A DNA stretch of 64,000 nt, taken from Bacillota bacterium (GTDB lineage Bacteria; Bacillota; Clostridia; Oscillospirales; Ruminococcaceae). Made by a program: the position numbers and the translations under genes. Under the pieces are notes generated by a model. It was not told the origin of the DNA. It was given only the letters and a program-made list of their open reading frames with translations, and did not search any database. Positions within the stretch are counted from its first letter, which is position 1. Each line of letters starts with the position of its first letter. Where the stretch lies: positions 33,248 through 97,247 of the forward strand of contig JAEZKF010000029.1 of assembly GCA_023415575.1 (NCBI GenBank), read 5' to 3'. Below, piece by piece: positions 17,456-25,661 of the stretch.

Positions 17456-17873
17456 TGTTTACGGCTCCCCTCATGTTCGCATAGTCCGCGATTTTCTGAT
17501 CCTCCGCGGCAACATGGTTGATAAGCCATGCAAGCAGCTTGCCGGAGAACTGCTGGATGAGCTGTTCGTTGTACCCCTGCTCCTCATACTGCTTTTCCAC
17601 CTCGGCTACATATTTAACCATACTGCCGTGTATCTTTGCATGCTCCTCACGCTCCGGGTAGTCAATCAAGCGCTGGTACTCCTCTTCATCTCGGAAATGC
17701 TCAACAATATACTGCTTCATAAAAATGAGTGTCTCGGTGACCATCCGGGCCTTCTGGTCACGCGCAAGCGGCGAGCGAACCGTCTGTAGAAAGGCGGACA
17801 CCCTGACAAACAGCTCCTTGTGCTGTTCATCAATCATGGGTACACCGAGTTTGTACTTCTCTTTCCAAATCAT
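17448..17873 (-). CDS. Bacteriohemerythrin
   Basis: A four-helix di-iron protein that binds oxygen or senses redox or iron state. From the ATG at 17873 (AAAGGATG upstream) it is 141 residues, and all seven iron ligands are present: H18 (DEQHKELF), H59 and E63 (VEHFRDEEEY), H78 and H82 (EEHAKIH), H120 and D125 (NHVAAED). The frame extends upstream to 18005 without family similarity. It forms a two-gene operon with cheX, which suggests that oxygen or iron binding is tied to a phosphorelay. That link is inference. Confidence 0.92.
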   Translation of the reverse strand: MIWKEKYKLGVPMIDEQHKELFVRVSAFLQTVRSPLARDQKARMVTETLIFMKQYIVEHFRDEEEYQRLIDYPEREEHAKIHGSMVKYVAEVEKQYEEQGYNEQLIQQFSGKLLAWLINHVAAEDQKIADYANMRGAVNND

Positions 17874-18003
17874 AGCTGCATCCTTTCCAGCGGCATTTTT
17901 TACAAGAAAACCGCTAATCCAACTATATGTTTTATTATACCAGATTATATTCCGAAATTGTACACCAAATCTACTAACTAAATTGATGGAATTAAAAATG
18001 CAC

Positions 18004-18032
18004 AAAAAAGCGGCTGCCTTGCGGCAGCCGCC
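18004..18032 (-). terminator. Terminator of the VOC gene
   Basis: GCGGCTGCC pairs with GGCAGCCGC around a 4-base loop; six T follow on the minus strand, 19 bp past the stop codon. Confidence 0.9.
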
Positions 18033-18050
18033 TAATTAAATTGAATGTAT

Positions 18051-18437
18051 TTAGGTTGTAATCTCTACACGGTTACCGTCGGGGTCGGCAACACAGCTTT
18101 CAAAATAGCCGTCGCCCGTTCTTCTTGGAGAGCTGTACAGGGCATACCCTGCAGCGACGATTTTTTCGGTAAGCTCTATCACCGCTTGCTCGTCGGCTAC
18201 TGAAAAGGCCACATGGCTCCAGCCGGTTACCTTGTCGAGCGGCTCGCGGTGCTCAAGCTGGGTGTGGTGCATGATTTCAAGCCGTGCGCCGCCGTCAAAG
18301 GTGATGAAGTAGCTTGAAAAGCCCTTATCGTTTTGATAACGGGCGTTGCTCTTTCCGCCGAAAAAGGTTGTGTAGTATTCTCTGGATTTCTCAAGGTCGG
18401 AGGTGTAAACCGCAACGTGGGTAATTTGGCATTTCAT
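18051..18437 (-). CDS. VOC-family (glyoxalase-like) metalloprotein
   Basis: A 128-residue protein with two beta-alpha-beta-beta-beta modules of the vicinal oxygen chelate fold. Candidate metal ligands sit where glyoxalase I has them: H7 in QITHVAVY, E in ARLEIMHH, H in GWSHVAFS and E in NRVEITT. It resembles the YaeR/lactoylglutathione lyase-like group, but the substrate is not predictable. GGAGAATCACGAG precedes the ATG. It is the last gene before a strong terminator. Confidence 0.88.
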   Translation of the reverse strand: MKCQITHVAVYTSDLEKSREYYTTFFGGKSNARYQNDKGFSSYFITFDGGARLEIMHHTQLEHREPLDKVTGWSHVAFSVADEQAVIELTEKIVAAGYALYSSPRRTGDGYFESCVADPDGNRVEITT

Positions 18438-18486
18438 CTCGTGATTCTCCTTTTTTGTCTTCGTAATTGCAAATGAGAACCAGCGG

Positions 18487-18639
18487 TCAGTTGTGTGTTA
18501 CCCCTCGTTTGACATATCGGTCGGTGCTGGTGATGTCCTCCATGGCAAGACGGGGTACCCGATAGCTGTTATATCTGCCGCAGCAGGCTAAAATCAGCCT
18601 AGTGATTTCCACATCAGAGACCTGCTTTTGCCGTTTCAC
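18487..18639 (-). CDS. Small unknown protein of 50 residues with a GTG start
   Basis: A short open frame begins at a GTG (18639) with AAAGGAGGG seven bases upstream, as good a ribosome site as any in the window. It encodes VKRQKQVSDVEITRLILACC, then a basic, polar C-terminus ending in RYVKRGVTHN. It has two adjacent cysteines and no membrane helix. The start is 29 bp past the hexokinase stop, so it is probably on that transcript. I recognise no family. The main support is the ribosome site and position, so it may be a small real gene or a remnant. Confidence 0.5.
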   Translation of the reverse strand: MKRQKQVSDVEITRLILACCGRYNSYRVPRLAMEDITSTDRYVKRGVTHN

Positions 18640-18668
18640 CCCGCACCCTCCTTTTACTTTGGCCTAGA

Positions 18669-19976
18669 TTAATCCATGAGCGCTGCCATCGCAGAGCCGA
18701 TTAGGGTCGCATTCTCCACCGAGATGATGTCGCAGTAGAGGCCAAGCTCGTTATTGAGGTACTGCTCGATATAGCGACTTAGCTTCTTGCCAAACAGCAC
18801 GGATTTGGTAAAGCTCGTACCCTCTGCAGTGATGCAGACAGGCTCCTCGCGGTCAGTGCCGCTCTTGGTCTGAATCATGATAGCAGCAAACACAATGGCG
18901 GTCAGGCGGACAGAGCGCTCAAAACTTGCATCGATGATGTCATAGAGGATCTCTCTATCCTGGTCATTGCCAGCTGCCAGCTGCGCCAAATCGCCTTCGC
19001 CGGTTGGATTTGCGCAGAACTCATCTATCTTAGGCATGGTAAAGCTGTCCTGTGCCTGTGCAAAGCGGTCTGCAAACTCCTGCGAGAACAGACCTTCTTC
19101 TACTGCGCCGCGCACCGTCTTGTAGATTACCTTGCCCTGATACGCACCCGAAATCATCTTCTCGAACCGGCTGTTTCCGGGAATTGCGGACTCCTGGTCG
19201 AGCTCCTTGTCATAATCGCCCTGTGCAATCCCGTTGTACATGCCGCTTTCACAGTTGATTGCCATCCTGCCGTGAATGCTTGTTGCCTCGGGTGATTTGA
19301 TAATATTCTCGCACTGCTCAAGATAGCAGGTGTTGGTACCGGTTCCGAGGATATAGCCGATATAGCTCGAGTACTTTTTGCGGCTTGAGGCAGAGATTCC
19401 CCCCAGCATAGTGGCGACCGTGTCGTTTAAAAGCACAAACCGCTTCGGCGCATAGCCGCGTCTTTTGAGTATTTCATTGACGCTCTCGCCAATCAACTGG
19501 CCATTCACGCCATCAACGAGGATTTCCTTGCTGAATGCACTCAGGCGTCCTTCTTTATTCGGCAGGATTTCGGTGGCAAAGGAGAAGCAAAAGCCCACTG
19601 TTTGGGCAGTTGTCTTTTTCAGTACCGGCTCCATGTAATCGACAATCTTCTCAAAGAAAGCGTCGATGCCAATCCTCCCCTGTGTTCCGGGCATCGGGTG
19701 CTTGGAAAAATCGGAGATTGTAATGCTGCGGTCTTTGCCGTACTTGATAATAGCCACCCTGAAGTTCGTGCCGCCTGCATCCATGACAATGACCTCGCGG
19801 TCACAGGTGATGTCCTCGGCTATGGTGATAAAGGTGGGGATCATCATTAAAGATGAGGGGCGACCGGCAAGGCCATCCTTCATCTGCTTAAGCAATGCCT
19901 CTGTCTCTTTGTGCATGTCAATCGTATCATAATGCATGCCATGCTGCCGTAAAAATACATCGGTTTTGTTATGCAT
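18669..19976 (-). CDS. Hexokinase of the eukaryotic type
   Basis: Phosphorylates glucose or another hexose with ATP. At 435 residues it is much longer than bacterial ROK or GlcK glucokinases. It shows the eukaryotic hexokinase order: phosphate-1 loop VIVMDAGGTNFRVA, the small-domain sugar loop GFCFSFATEI, catalytic Asp in VLLNDTVATMLGG, phosphate-2 GYILGTGTNTCYLE, then RFEKMISGAYQGK, and an adenosine loop CITAEGTSF. ATG 19976 has GTGGAGG five bases upstream; a GTG at 19988 is the alternative. A promoter lies at 20016-20044. This family is scattered in bacteria (Treponema has one) and may have been transferred. Confidence 0.88.
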   Translation of the reverse strand: MHNKTDVFLRQHGMHYDTIDMHKETEALLKQMKDGLAGRPSSLMMIPTFITIAEDITCDREVIVMDAGGTNFRVAIIKYGKDRSITISDFSKHPMPGTQGRIGIDAFFEKIVDYMEPVLKKTTAQTVGFCFSFATEILPNKEGRLSAFSKEILVDGVNGQLIGESVNEILKRRGYAPKRFVLLNDTVATMLGGISASSRKKYSSYIGYILGTGTNTCYLEQCENIIKSPEATSIHGRMAINCESGMYNGIAQGDYDKELDQESAIPGNSRFEKMISGAYQGKVIYKTVRGAVEEGLFSQEFADRFAQAQDSFTMPKIDEFCANPTGEGDLAQLAAGNDQDREILYDIIDASFERSVRLTAIVFAAIMIQTKSGTDREEPVCITAEGTSFTKSVLFGKKLSRYIEQYLNNELGLYCDIISVENATLIGSAMAALMD

Positions 19977-20015
19977 AATTGCCTCCACGTCTTTTTTCAG
20001 TCGTCACTATTGCCT

Positions 20016-20044
20016 ATCATAGCAAATTATACTTATTTTTTCAA
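20016..20044 (-). promoter_or_regulatory. Hexokinase promoter
   Basis: Minus strand TTGAAA, 17-base spacer, TATGAT, about 40 bp upstream of the hexokinase ATG. Confidence 0.65.
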
Positions 20045-20094
20045 TTGCAAGAGACCGTTTTTTGATGCCTGATGACTGTATATTTTAATTTCAT

Positions 20095-20131
20095 AAAAGA
20101 TAAAGCCCTGTCTTCGATAGGCAGAGCTTTA
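20095..20131 (-). terminator. Terminator of the feoAB operon
   Basis: A 12-bp stem with one mismatch and one wobble pair (AAAGCTCTGCCT with AGACAGGGCTTT), followed by ATCTTTTA on the minus strand, about 30 bp past feoB. Confidence 0.75.
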
Positions 20132-20162
20132 CCGATATATAAACTACAGTCAAGTGGCTTAC

Positions 20163-22307
20163 TTATAAAAACAGCCTAGCCACACTTGCAAACACAAAGC
20201 AGGATAGAAGTCCTATCGCCGTAGGAATGGCAAACGACAGAACGGCCCATTTCCAGCCTCCTGTTTCCTTCTTGATGGTCAAAAGCGTGGTGGAACACGG
20301 CCAGTGCATGAGGGAAAACAGCATGGTGCTGATTGCCGTCACCCACGTCCAGCCGTTTGAGACGAAAAGCTCCTTCATCTCGGCGAGGCTTTCAAGCTCT
20401 AAGATGCTGCCCTGAGCCATGTAAGCCATAATGATAATGGGCACCACAATCTCATTTGCAGGAAGCCCCAGAATAAATGCCATGAGGATAACGCCGTCAA
20501 GTCCTAAAAGCCTTGCAAAGGGGTCTAAAAAGGCGGCGCAATGGTTAAGCAGACTTGCATCTCCAATCATGATGTTGGACATGAGCCAGATTACAAGCCC
20601 CGCCGGAGCAGCGACAACAACCGCCCGTCCCAGCACAAACAGGGTGCGGTCAAAGATAGAGCGGATGATAACCTTACCCACCTGCGGTTTACGGTAAGGC
20701 GGAAGTTCCAGCGTAAAGGAGGACGGCACGCCTTTTAGAATCGTTTTGCTAAGAAGCTTTGTAACGGCAAAGGTCATACCGACGCCGAGCACAATCACCG
20801 CTGTCAGCAAAACAGCGCTGAGCAGCGAGGAGAAGGCTCCCCCGCTAACCCCGACAAAGAACATAGTGAGTATGGCGATGAGGGTCGGGAACCGGCCGTT
20901 GCAGGGCACAAAGTTGTTGGTGAGAATGGCAAGTAAGCGCTCGCGCGGCGAGTCGATAATCCGGCATCCGATGATGCCGGCGGCATTACAGCCAAATCCC
21001 ATGCACATGGTCAGCGCCTGTTTGCCGCAGGCACTGCACCGCTTAAAGGGTTTGTCAAGATTATATGCCACGCGCGGAAGGTAGCCTGCATCCTCCAGCA
21101 GTGTAAAGAGCGGAAAGAAGATAGCCATTGGCGGCAGCATGACGGATACTACCCAAGCGAGAACGCGGTAAACGCCCAGCACCAGCATACCGTGCAGCCA
21201 GTCGGGTGCATTGAGGTAGTGAAAGAGATCGGTCAGCCTATCCTGCACCCAAAACAGCATATCGGAAAGCAGCTGTGAGGGGTAGTTTGCACCGGTTATG
21301 GTAATCCAGAACACGAGTGCCAACAGAGCCATCATGATGGGATACCCCGCCCACCTGCTGGTGAGAACCCGGTCTATTTTTCGGTCGATGCTGTTGTATG
21401 TATCCCGCTCAAATACAACAGCATCCAGACAGACCTCCTCGGCGGCAAGCACAAGGGCGGAAACAATCCGGTCAGGCAGGTTTTCGGGCGTGATGCCGTT
21501 TTGAGCAAGCAGGTCGTTTGCCCGCCCCAATGCGTTCTGTAAATCTGCATCCTCTAAAAATGACGCGTCAAGGTAGGTATTGATTTCTTGAATCAGAGAC
21601 GGGTCTTTATCGAGCAGCCGAAGGCTAAGCCATCGGCTGTTCAGTTTCTCGTCTGCTTTTTGCTTTACAACGGGCTCGATAATCGAAATCGCCGCTTCTA
21701 TCTCCTTGGGGTACCGCACCTTTAGGGGAGAAAGCGAAAGTCTTCCGTCCAGTACATCGTCCACCGTGCGCATCAAATCGGCAAGGCTTTTCTTCTTGCG
21801 TGCGATGGTCCCCACCACGGGTACCCCGAGGTTTCGGGAGAGTGCGGATAAGTTAATCTTTATGTTCTTTCGTTTGGCCTCATCCATTAAGTTTACGCAG
21901 ACAACAACCCTTTCGCAGATTTCTATCGTCTGCAGGACTAAGTTCAGGTTGCGCTCCAAGCAGGTCGCGTCACACACGACGACTACCGCATCCGGCTCGC
22001 CGAAGCAGATGAAGTTGCGCGCAACCTCCTCCTCGGCAGAGTGTGCCATAAGCGAGTAGGTACCGGGGATATCCACCATCACATAGGAGTGACGTTTGGT
22101 CTCGCAGTACCCTTGGGCATTAGTGACGGTCTTGCCCGGCCAGTTTCCCGTGTGCTGGTTCATGCCCGTCAGGCCGTTAAAAACCGTGCTTTTGCCGACG
22201 TTTGGATTGCCGGCAAGGGCAATTACTTTGTCATCAGGTGTTTGCTTTCTGATTTTAAGCCCGGAATCTACTGCTTTGATACCGACCGAGCTGTTTGTAA
22301 GCCCCAT
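20163..22307 (-). CDS. feoB: Ferrous iron transport protein B
   Basis: Membrane GTP-dependent Fe(II) importer. The 714-residue protein starts with a G domain (G1 GNPNVGKSTVFNGLTG, switch region NWPGKTVTNAQGY, G3 DIPGTYSL, G4 VNLMDEA) and a helical GDI-like domain to about residue 320. Two Gate-type nucleoside-recognition membrane domains follow, with the conserved GFGCNAAGIIGCRII and GLPANEIVVPI motifs. It lies 16 bp after feoA and is divergent from a DtxR-type repressor, so iron control is likely. Confidence 0.97.
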   Translation of the reverse strand: MGLTNSSVGIKAVDSGLKIRKQTPDDKVIALAGNPNVGKSTVFNGLTGMNQHTGNWPGKTVTNAQGYCETKRHSYVMVDIPGTYSLMAHSAEEEVARNFICFGEPDAVVVVCDATCLERNLNLVLQTIEICERVVVCVNLMDEAKRKNIKINLSALSRNLGVPVVGTIARKKKSLADLMRTVDDVLDGRLSLSPLKVRYPKEIEAAISIIEPVVKQKADEKLNSRWLSLRLLDKDPSLIQEINTYLDASFLEDADLQNALGRANDLLAQNGITPENLPDRIVSALVLAAEEVCLDAVVFERDTYNSIDRKIDRVLTSRWAGYPIMMALLALVFWITITGANYPSQLLSDMLFWVQDRLTDLFHYLNAPDWLHGMLVLGVYRVLAWVVSVMLPPMAIFFPLFTLLEDAGYLPRVAYNLDKPFKRCSACGKQALTMCMGFGCNAAGIIGCRIIDSPRERLLAILTNNFVPCNGRFPTLIAILTMFFVGVSGGAFSSLLSAVLLTAVIVLGVGMTFAVTKLLSKTILKGVPSSFTLELPPYRKPQVGKVIIRSIFDRTLFVLGRAVVVAAPAGLVIWLMSNIMIGDASLLNHCAAFLDPFARLLGLDGVILMAFILGLPANEIVVPIIIMAYMAQGSILELESLAEMKELFVSNGWTWVTAISTMLFSLMHWPCSTTLLTIKKETGGWKWAVLSFAIPTAIGLLSCFVFASVARLFL

Positions 22308-22323
22308 CTATGAATGCCCTCCT

Positions 22324-22560
22324 TCAGCAGTTTGCGAGCAGGATGCCGGCGCAGTCCTCTGAACGGATGGCTATAACGGCTCCGCGAATCAAAAAGGCGG
22401 AAGGGTCACCACCGGGGCTTCTCCCCAGACACTCGACCTGCGTGTTGTCCACAAGCCCGATGTCCAAGAGACGCCGCCGCATACTTCCGGTGGTTCGCAG
22501 TTCCTTTACGATAGCCTTTTCGCCGGGCTTTAAATGATTTAAACATATCGCTTCGTTCAT
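22324..22560 (-). CDS. feoA: Ferrous iron transport protein A
   Basis: A 78-residue SH3-like cytoplasmic protein that supports FeoB. It begins MNEAICLNHLKPGEKAIVKE, contains RRRLLDIGLVDNTQVECLGR and ends in the usual VIAIRSEDCAGILL. CGGAGGA precedes the ATG. First gene of the feo operon, facing the divergent DtxR-type gene across about 115 bp. Confidence 0.95.
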   Translation of the reverse strand: MNEAICLNHLKPGEKAIVKELRTTGSMRRRLLDIGLVDNTQVECLGRSPGGDPSAFLIRGAVIAIRSEDCAGILLANC

Positions 22561-22584
22561 ATTAACCGATCCTCCGAAATAGAT

Positions 22585-22611
22585 TTAGGATAAGATAACT
22601 TTTTTTCCTAA
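22585..22611. promoter_or_regulatory. Putative DtxR-type operator between feoA and the regulator
   Basis: A dyad with TTAGGA and TCCTAA ends, 15 bases between them. The left 19 bases match the corynebacterial DtxR box at 13 of 19 positions as I align it. It sits in the divergent region where the neighbouring regulator would act on both genes. Confidence 0.55.
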
Positions 22612-22677
22612 TGTATCGTATTCTAATGCCGGGCAATCGGTTACGGTCTTTTTATGTTGAATTGTGAGGTGAAAAAG

Positions 22678-23118
22678 ATGCCCACAAATCCTGAGGAGTT
22701 TTACACCCTGAAGGGGTATCAAGTCAATACACAGACAGAACTCACACCCGCTATGGAGGACTATCTGGAGATGATCTGCCGCCTGCTACAGCAAAGCAGG
22801 GTTGTGCGAATAGGAGAGCTTGCCCAGCGGCTTCATGTCAAACCGTCTTCGGCTACAAAGATGATTCAGCAGCTAAAGCTTGCCGGATATGTCGATTCGG
22901 AAAAATACGGGTATATTATGTTAACCAGAAAAGGCCATGAGGAGGGAGAGTACCTGCTTTACCGACACAGGGTGCTGCAGCGGTTTTTATGCGTGCTCAA
23001 CGGCTCCAAGGACGAACTGGAGCAGGTGGAGAAGATTGAGCATTTTATCAATCGGGCTACCATAAAGAACTTAGACGCGCTTACCGAACGGCTTGAGGCG
23101 GAGAAGAAGGGTAAATAA
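22678..23118 (+). CDS. DtxR/MntR-family metal-dependent transcriptional repressor
   Basis: A 146-residue regulator on the plus strand. It has the N-terminal winged helix (LTPAMEDYLEMICRLLQQSR, LAQRLHVKPSSATKMIQQLK, with the recognition helix in the second) and a dimerisation/metal-binding helical part (EYLLYRHRVLQRFL, VEKIEHFINRATIKNLDALT); there is no SH3 domain. Candidate metal ligands are the E in MEDYLEMI, H in YRHR and E/H in EKIEHF. ATG 22678 has GAGGTG upstream; an ATG at 22654 is possible. The divergent feoAB operon suggests it senses iron and represses uptake. Confidence 0.9.
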   Translation: MPTNPEEFYTLKGYQVNTQTELTPAMEDYLEMICRLLQQSRVVRIGELAQRLHVKPSSATKMIQQLKLAGYVDSEKYGYIMLTRKGHEEGEYLLYRHRVLQRFLCVLNGSKDELEQVEKIEHFINRATIKNLDALTERLEAEKKGK

Positions 23119-23178
23119 AAGGGGGCCCGATGCGCAGTAGTGACTGTTTTTGAGAAATAACGTTTCTCCCACAAAAAT

Positions 23179-23207
23179 AGAGCCATCGGGGTTGATGGCT
23201 CTGTTTT
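23179..23207. terminator. Bidirectional terminator between the DtxR-type gene and the GNAT gene
   Basis: Perfect 9-bp stem (AGAGCCATC with GATGGCTCT, 6-base loop), with GTTTTA after it on the plus strand and ATTTTTG after it on the minus strand. It ends both converging genes. Confidence 0.85.
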
Positions 23208-23239
23208 ATGTAAACTATGTATGCAGGGTTATCCCGGCT

Positions 23240-23767
23240 TTATAAATCCTGCAGCCACTCCGTGCGGAGGATTGCGTACTCGTAGGTATCCGACCACAAG
23301 GGGTTTCCGTCATCATCTTTTTTGAAGAAGATGTTTTGCTTTAAATGACCTTCACGGCGAAAGCCGAGTCGTTCGAGCAGTTTCCACGAACGTGTATTTA
23401 AGCGGTTGCACATTGCGATGACGCGGTGGGCGCCTTGGTTTTTGAAGGCATCATCAATCAAGGCTCTTGCCGCCTCGGTTGCATAGCCTTTACCCTGATA
23501 CCTTGCATTAAAGACATACCCCAGTTCCCATGTGTCAAAATCCTGTTTTGCAAGATAGATGTTTCCGATGAGCTTTCCCGTGTTCTTGAGGCACACTGCC
23601 CAAAAGGAATCATCTGCTGCCCTACGGGCTGCTTCCTGCCTGCTTTGGTCTTCGGTGAAGACATCGTAAGGTTCAAACTGGACTACTACCGGCTGCGAGA
23701 GGTATTCATGCAGATCACGCCAGTCGTCCGGGTGAAATCGACGTATTGTTAAACGCTTTGTTTGCAT
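23240..23767 (-). CDS. RimJ/RimL-type GNAT acetyltransferase
   Basis: A 175-residue acetyltransferase of the ribosomal-protein N-acetyltransferase group. It starts MQTKRLTIRRFHPDDWRDLH and has the acetyl-CoA loop YQGKGYATEAARALIDDAF and the C-terminal NTRSWKLLERLGFRREGHLK. Such enzymes acetylate protein N-termini or small amines; the substrate is unknown. It is a single-gene unit between two terminators. A weak GAGGTATAATCA precedes the ATG. Confidence 0.92.
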   Translation of the reverse strand: MQTKRLTIRRFHPDDWRDLHEYLSQPVVVQFEPYDVFTEDQSRQEAARRAADDSFWAVCLKNTGKLIGNIYLAKQDFDTWELGYVFNARYQGKGYATEAARALIDDAFKNQGAHRVIAMCNRLNTRSWKLLERLGFRREGHLKQNIFFKKDDDGNPLWSDTYEYAILRTEWLQDL

Positions 23768-23827
23768 TGATTATACCTCCGCACCAAAAATTACTATAGC
23801 AATAGTATCATGTTTTGCTATATAAAG

Positions 23828-23863
23828 AAAGACATAGCTTCCACCGAACGGAAACTATGTCTT
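23828..23863 (-). terminator. Terminator of the Bce-type operon
   Basis: AAAGACATAG pairs with CTATGTCTTT, with an inner TTCC/GGAA pairing; CTTTATATA follows on the minus strand. It lies about 80 bp past the histidine kinase stop. Confidence 0.8.
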
Positions 23864-23943
23864 TTCTCTGGTGCGGGTGTTCATAACGGTTAAAATGCAA
23901 AGACGAAGGATGCAGAAATGCTATAGACGTTATTACAAAGAAT

Positions 23944-24933
23944 TTAATGTTTCTGAGAAATGTCTAAGCAGAAACTGCTGCCTTCACCGACCTTGCTTTT
24001 AACGCTTATTGAAATCGACAGCAAATCTGCTGCCTTTTTTGCAAGGAATAGTCCAAGACCGCTGGATTTCTGCCCGATGCGGCCGTTGACTCCAGTGTAT
24101 CCTTTTTCAAATATACGCGGCAAATCCTCTGCAGCAATACCGATACCGGTATCGGAAATCATCAGATGCCCATCCTGTACGCAAATCGATATTGTGCCCT
24201 TTGGTGTATACTTGATTGCATTGGATAAAAGCTGCTCAAGAATATACGAAAACCATTTTTTGTCCGTAACAATTTTCAGCTTCGTCGGCTCATACACAAG
24301 CTTCAGCTTATGTAATATAAATTGCGGAGCAAATTTACGAATGGGCTCTCGGATGAGTTCGTCCAAAGAATATTCCTGTATGAAAAGATCATTTGATCCG
24401 CTCTCCAGACGGATATACTGCAAAACCATGTCCACATACTCCTCGATGCGGAAAAGCTCGGCTGCAAGCTCACGATTTTGGGGGTTATCCGCGGCCAGCT
24501 TCAGCTTCATCACCGATATGGGGGTCTTTATCTGATGCACCCAGGTAGTATAGTAATCCAGCATTTCCTGCCGATTATCACTGTACTGAGCGGTAAGAGA
24601 CTCAATTTTGCCTTCCAAAGTCGAAATCATAGTCCGGTAATCCAATTCTGCCAGTGTATCAGTTGACAATATGCCGCTACACTCAGAGGTAACAGCCAAT
24701 AGCGCCCGCTCTCGTATCTTCGCTTTTTTCAGTTCCCGTACATAATCTACAGCAAAAAGAAGGAGTCCGAAAAACAATGCAACTATAGCGGAATATGCAA
24801 AAGGCTCGATGATCACATCATAGAGTATAAATATGGAGAAATTCATCAGCAGGACAACAGATAATAAAATAATCGCCATGTTGTTCTTTTTCAGGCAATC
24901 ACGGAGCACGGCCATATTTCTGTTCCGATTCAT
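23944..24933 (-). CDS. BceS-like intramembrane-sensing histidine kinase
   Basis: A 329-residue sensor kinase. Two membrane helices (about 18-35 and 40-60) with almost no extracellular loop are typical of kinases that read the state of a BceAB transporter instead of a ligand. The phosphoacceptor is H in WVHQIKTPISVMKLKL; the ATPase has N (EQLLSNAIKYTPKG), G1 (ISDTGIGIAAEDL) and G2 (GLGLFLAKKAADLL) boxes. The ATG at 24933 overlaps the response regulator stop in an ATGA, so they are translationally coupled; the longer frame to 25062 is rejected. Last gene of the four-gene operon. Confidence 0.93.
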   Translation of the reverse strand: MNRNRNMAVLRDCLKKNNMAIILLSVVLLMNFSIFILYDVIIEPFAYSAIVALFFGLLLFAVDYVRELKKAKIRERALLAVTSECSGILSTDTLAELDYRTMISTLEGKIESLTAQYSDNRQEMLDYYTTWVHQIKTPISVMKLKLAADNPQNRELAAELFRIEEYVDMVLQYIRLESGSNDLFIQEYSLDELIREPIRKFAPQFILHKLKLVYEPTKLKIVTDKKWFSYILEQLLSNAIKYTPKGTISICVQDGHLMISDTGIGIAAEDLPRIFEKGYTGVNGRIGQKSSGLGLFLAKKAADLLSISISVKSKVGEGSSFCLDISQKH

Positions 24934-25601
24934 AGTATGATGTACCCACTTCCCGGTTTTGTGATGATAATATCCGTAAGCCCGTAGTTTTCCAGTTTTT
25001 TGCGCAGCCGAGTAACATTTACTGTGAGGGTGTTCTCCTCCACATACAAATCGCTTTGCCACAGGGCCGTCATCAGTGCATCGCGGCTGACGATTCTTCC
25101 TTTGTTTTCGAGGAGCGTCTGCAATATGCGAAATTCATTTTTCGTCAGTTCAATTCGTATGCCGTTATAGGTGACGGATGCGTCGGCGGTGTTCAGAACC
25201 GCACCGCTGAATTCGATTGAGGCGGAGCTTCCGGTCATTTCATAAGTCCTGCGAAGTACAGCCTGTACTTTAGCGTTCAGCACCATCGGGTCAACAGGCT
25301 TAGGGATAAAATCATCCCCGCCCATATTGATAGCCATAACGATATTCATATTATCGGATGCAGAAGAGATGAATACAACCGGAACCGTAGAAACGCGTCG
25401 GATCTCGTTACACCAATAGTAGCCGTCCTTGTAGGGCAGCATAATATCCATGAGCACAAGCTGCGGCTGATAATTCTTGAATTCTTCCATAACATTATGA
25501 AAATCACAGACGCATTTTACTTCATTTCCGTAGCCTTCTATCTGATTTTTCATTGCCTGCGAAAGCGCAGAATCATCCTCAACCAGCAATATACGATACA
25601 T
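24930..25601 (-). CDS. BceR-like OmpR-family response regulator
   Basis: A 223-residue regulator. The receiver domain has the phospho-Asp in LVLMDIMLPYKDGYYW, acidic D-D near the N-terminus (LVEDDSALSQ) and the K in IPKPVDPMVL. A C-terminal winged helix follows (LTKNEFRILQTLLENKGRIV, TVNVTRLRKKLENYGL). Partner of the kinase it overlaps. Its likely targets are the direct repeats at 28534-28552 upstream of the transporter genes. Confidence 0.94.
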   Translation of the reverse strand: MYRILLVEDDSALSQAMKNQIEGYGNEVKCVCDFHNVMEEFKNYQPQLVLMDIMLPYKDGYYWCNEIRRVSTVPVVFISSASDNMNIVMAINMGGDDFIPKPVDPMVLNAKVQAVLRRTYEMTGSSASIEFSGAVLNTADASVTYNGIRIELTKNEFRILQTLLENKGRIVSRDALMTALWQSDLYVEENTLTVNVTRLRKKLENYGLTDIIITKPGSGYIIL

Positions 25602-25661
25602 TTTTGAGCATCTCCTTAAAACGGCTGTAAGCCACCCGTATTAACGGATGGCTTATGCGCC

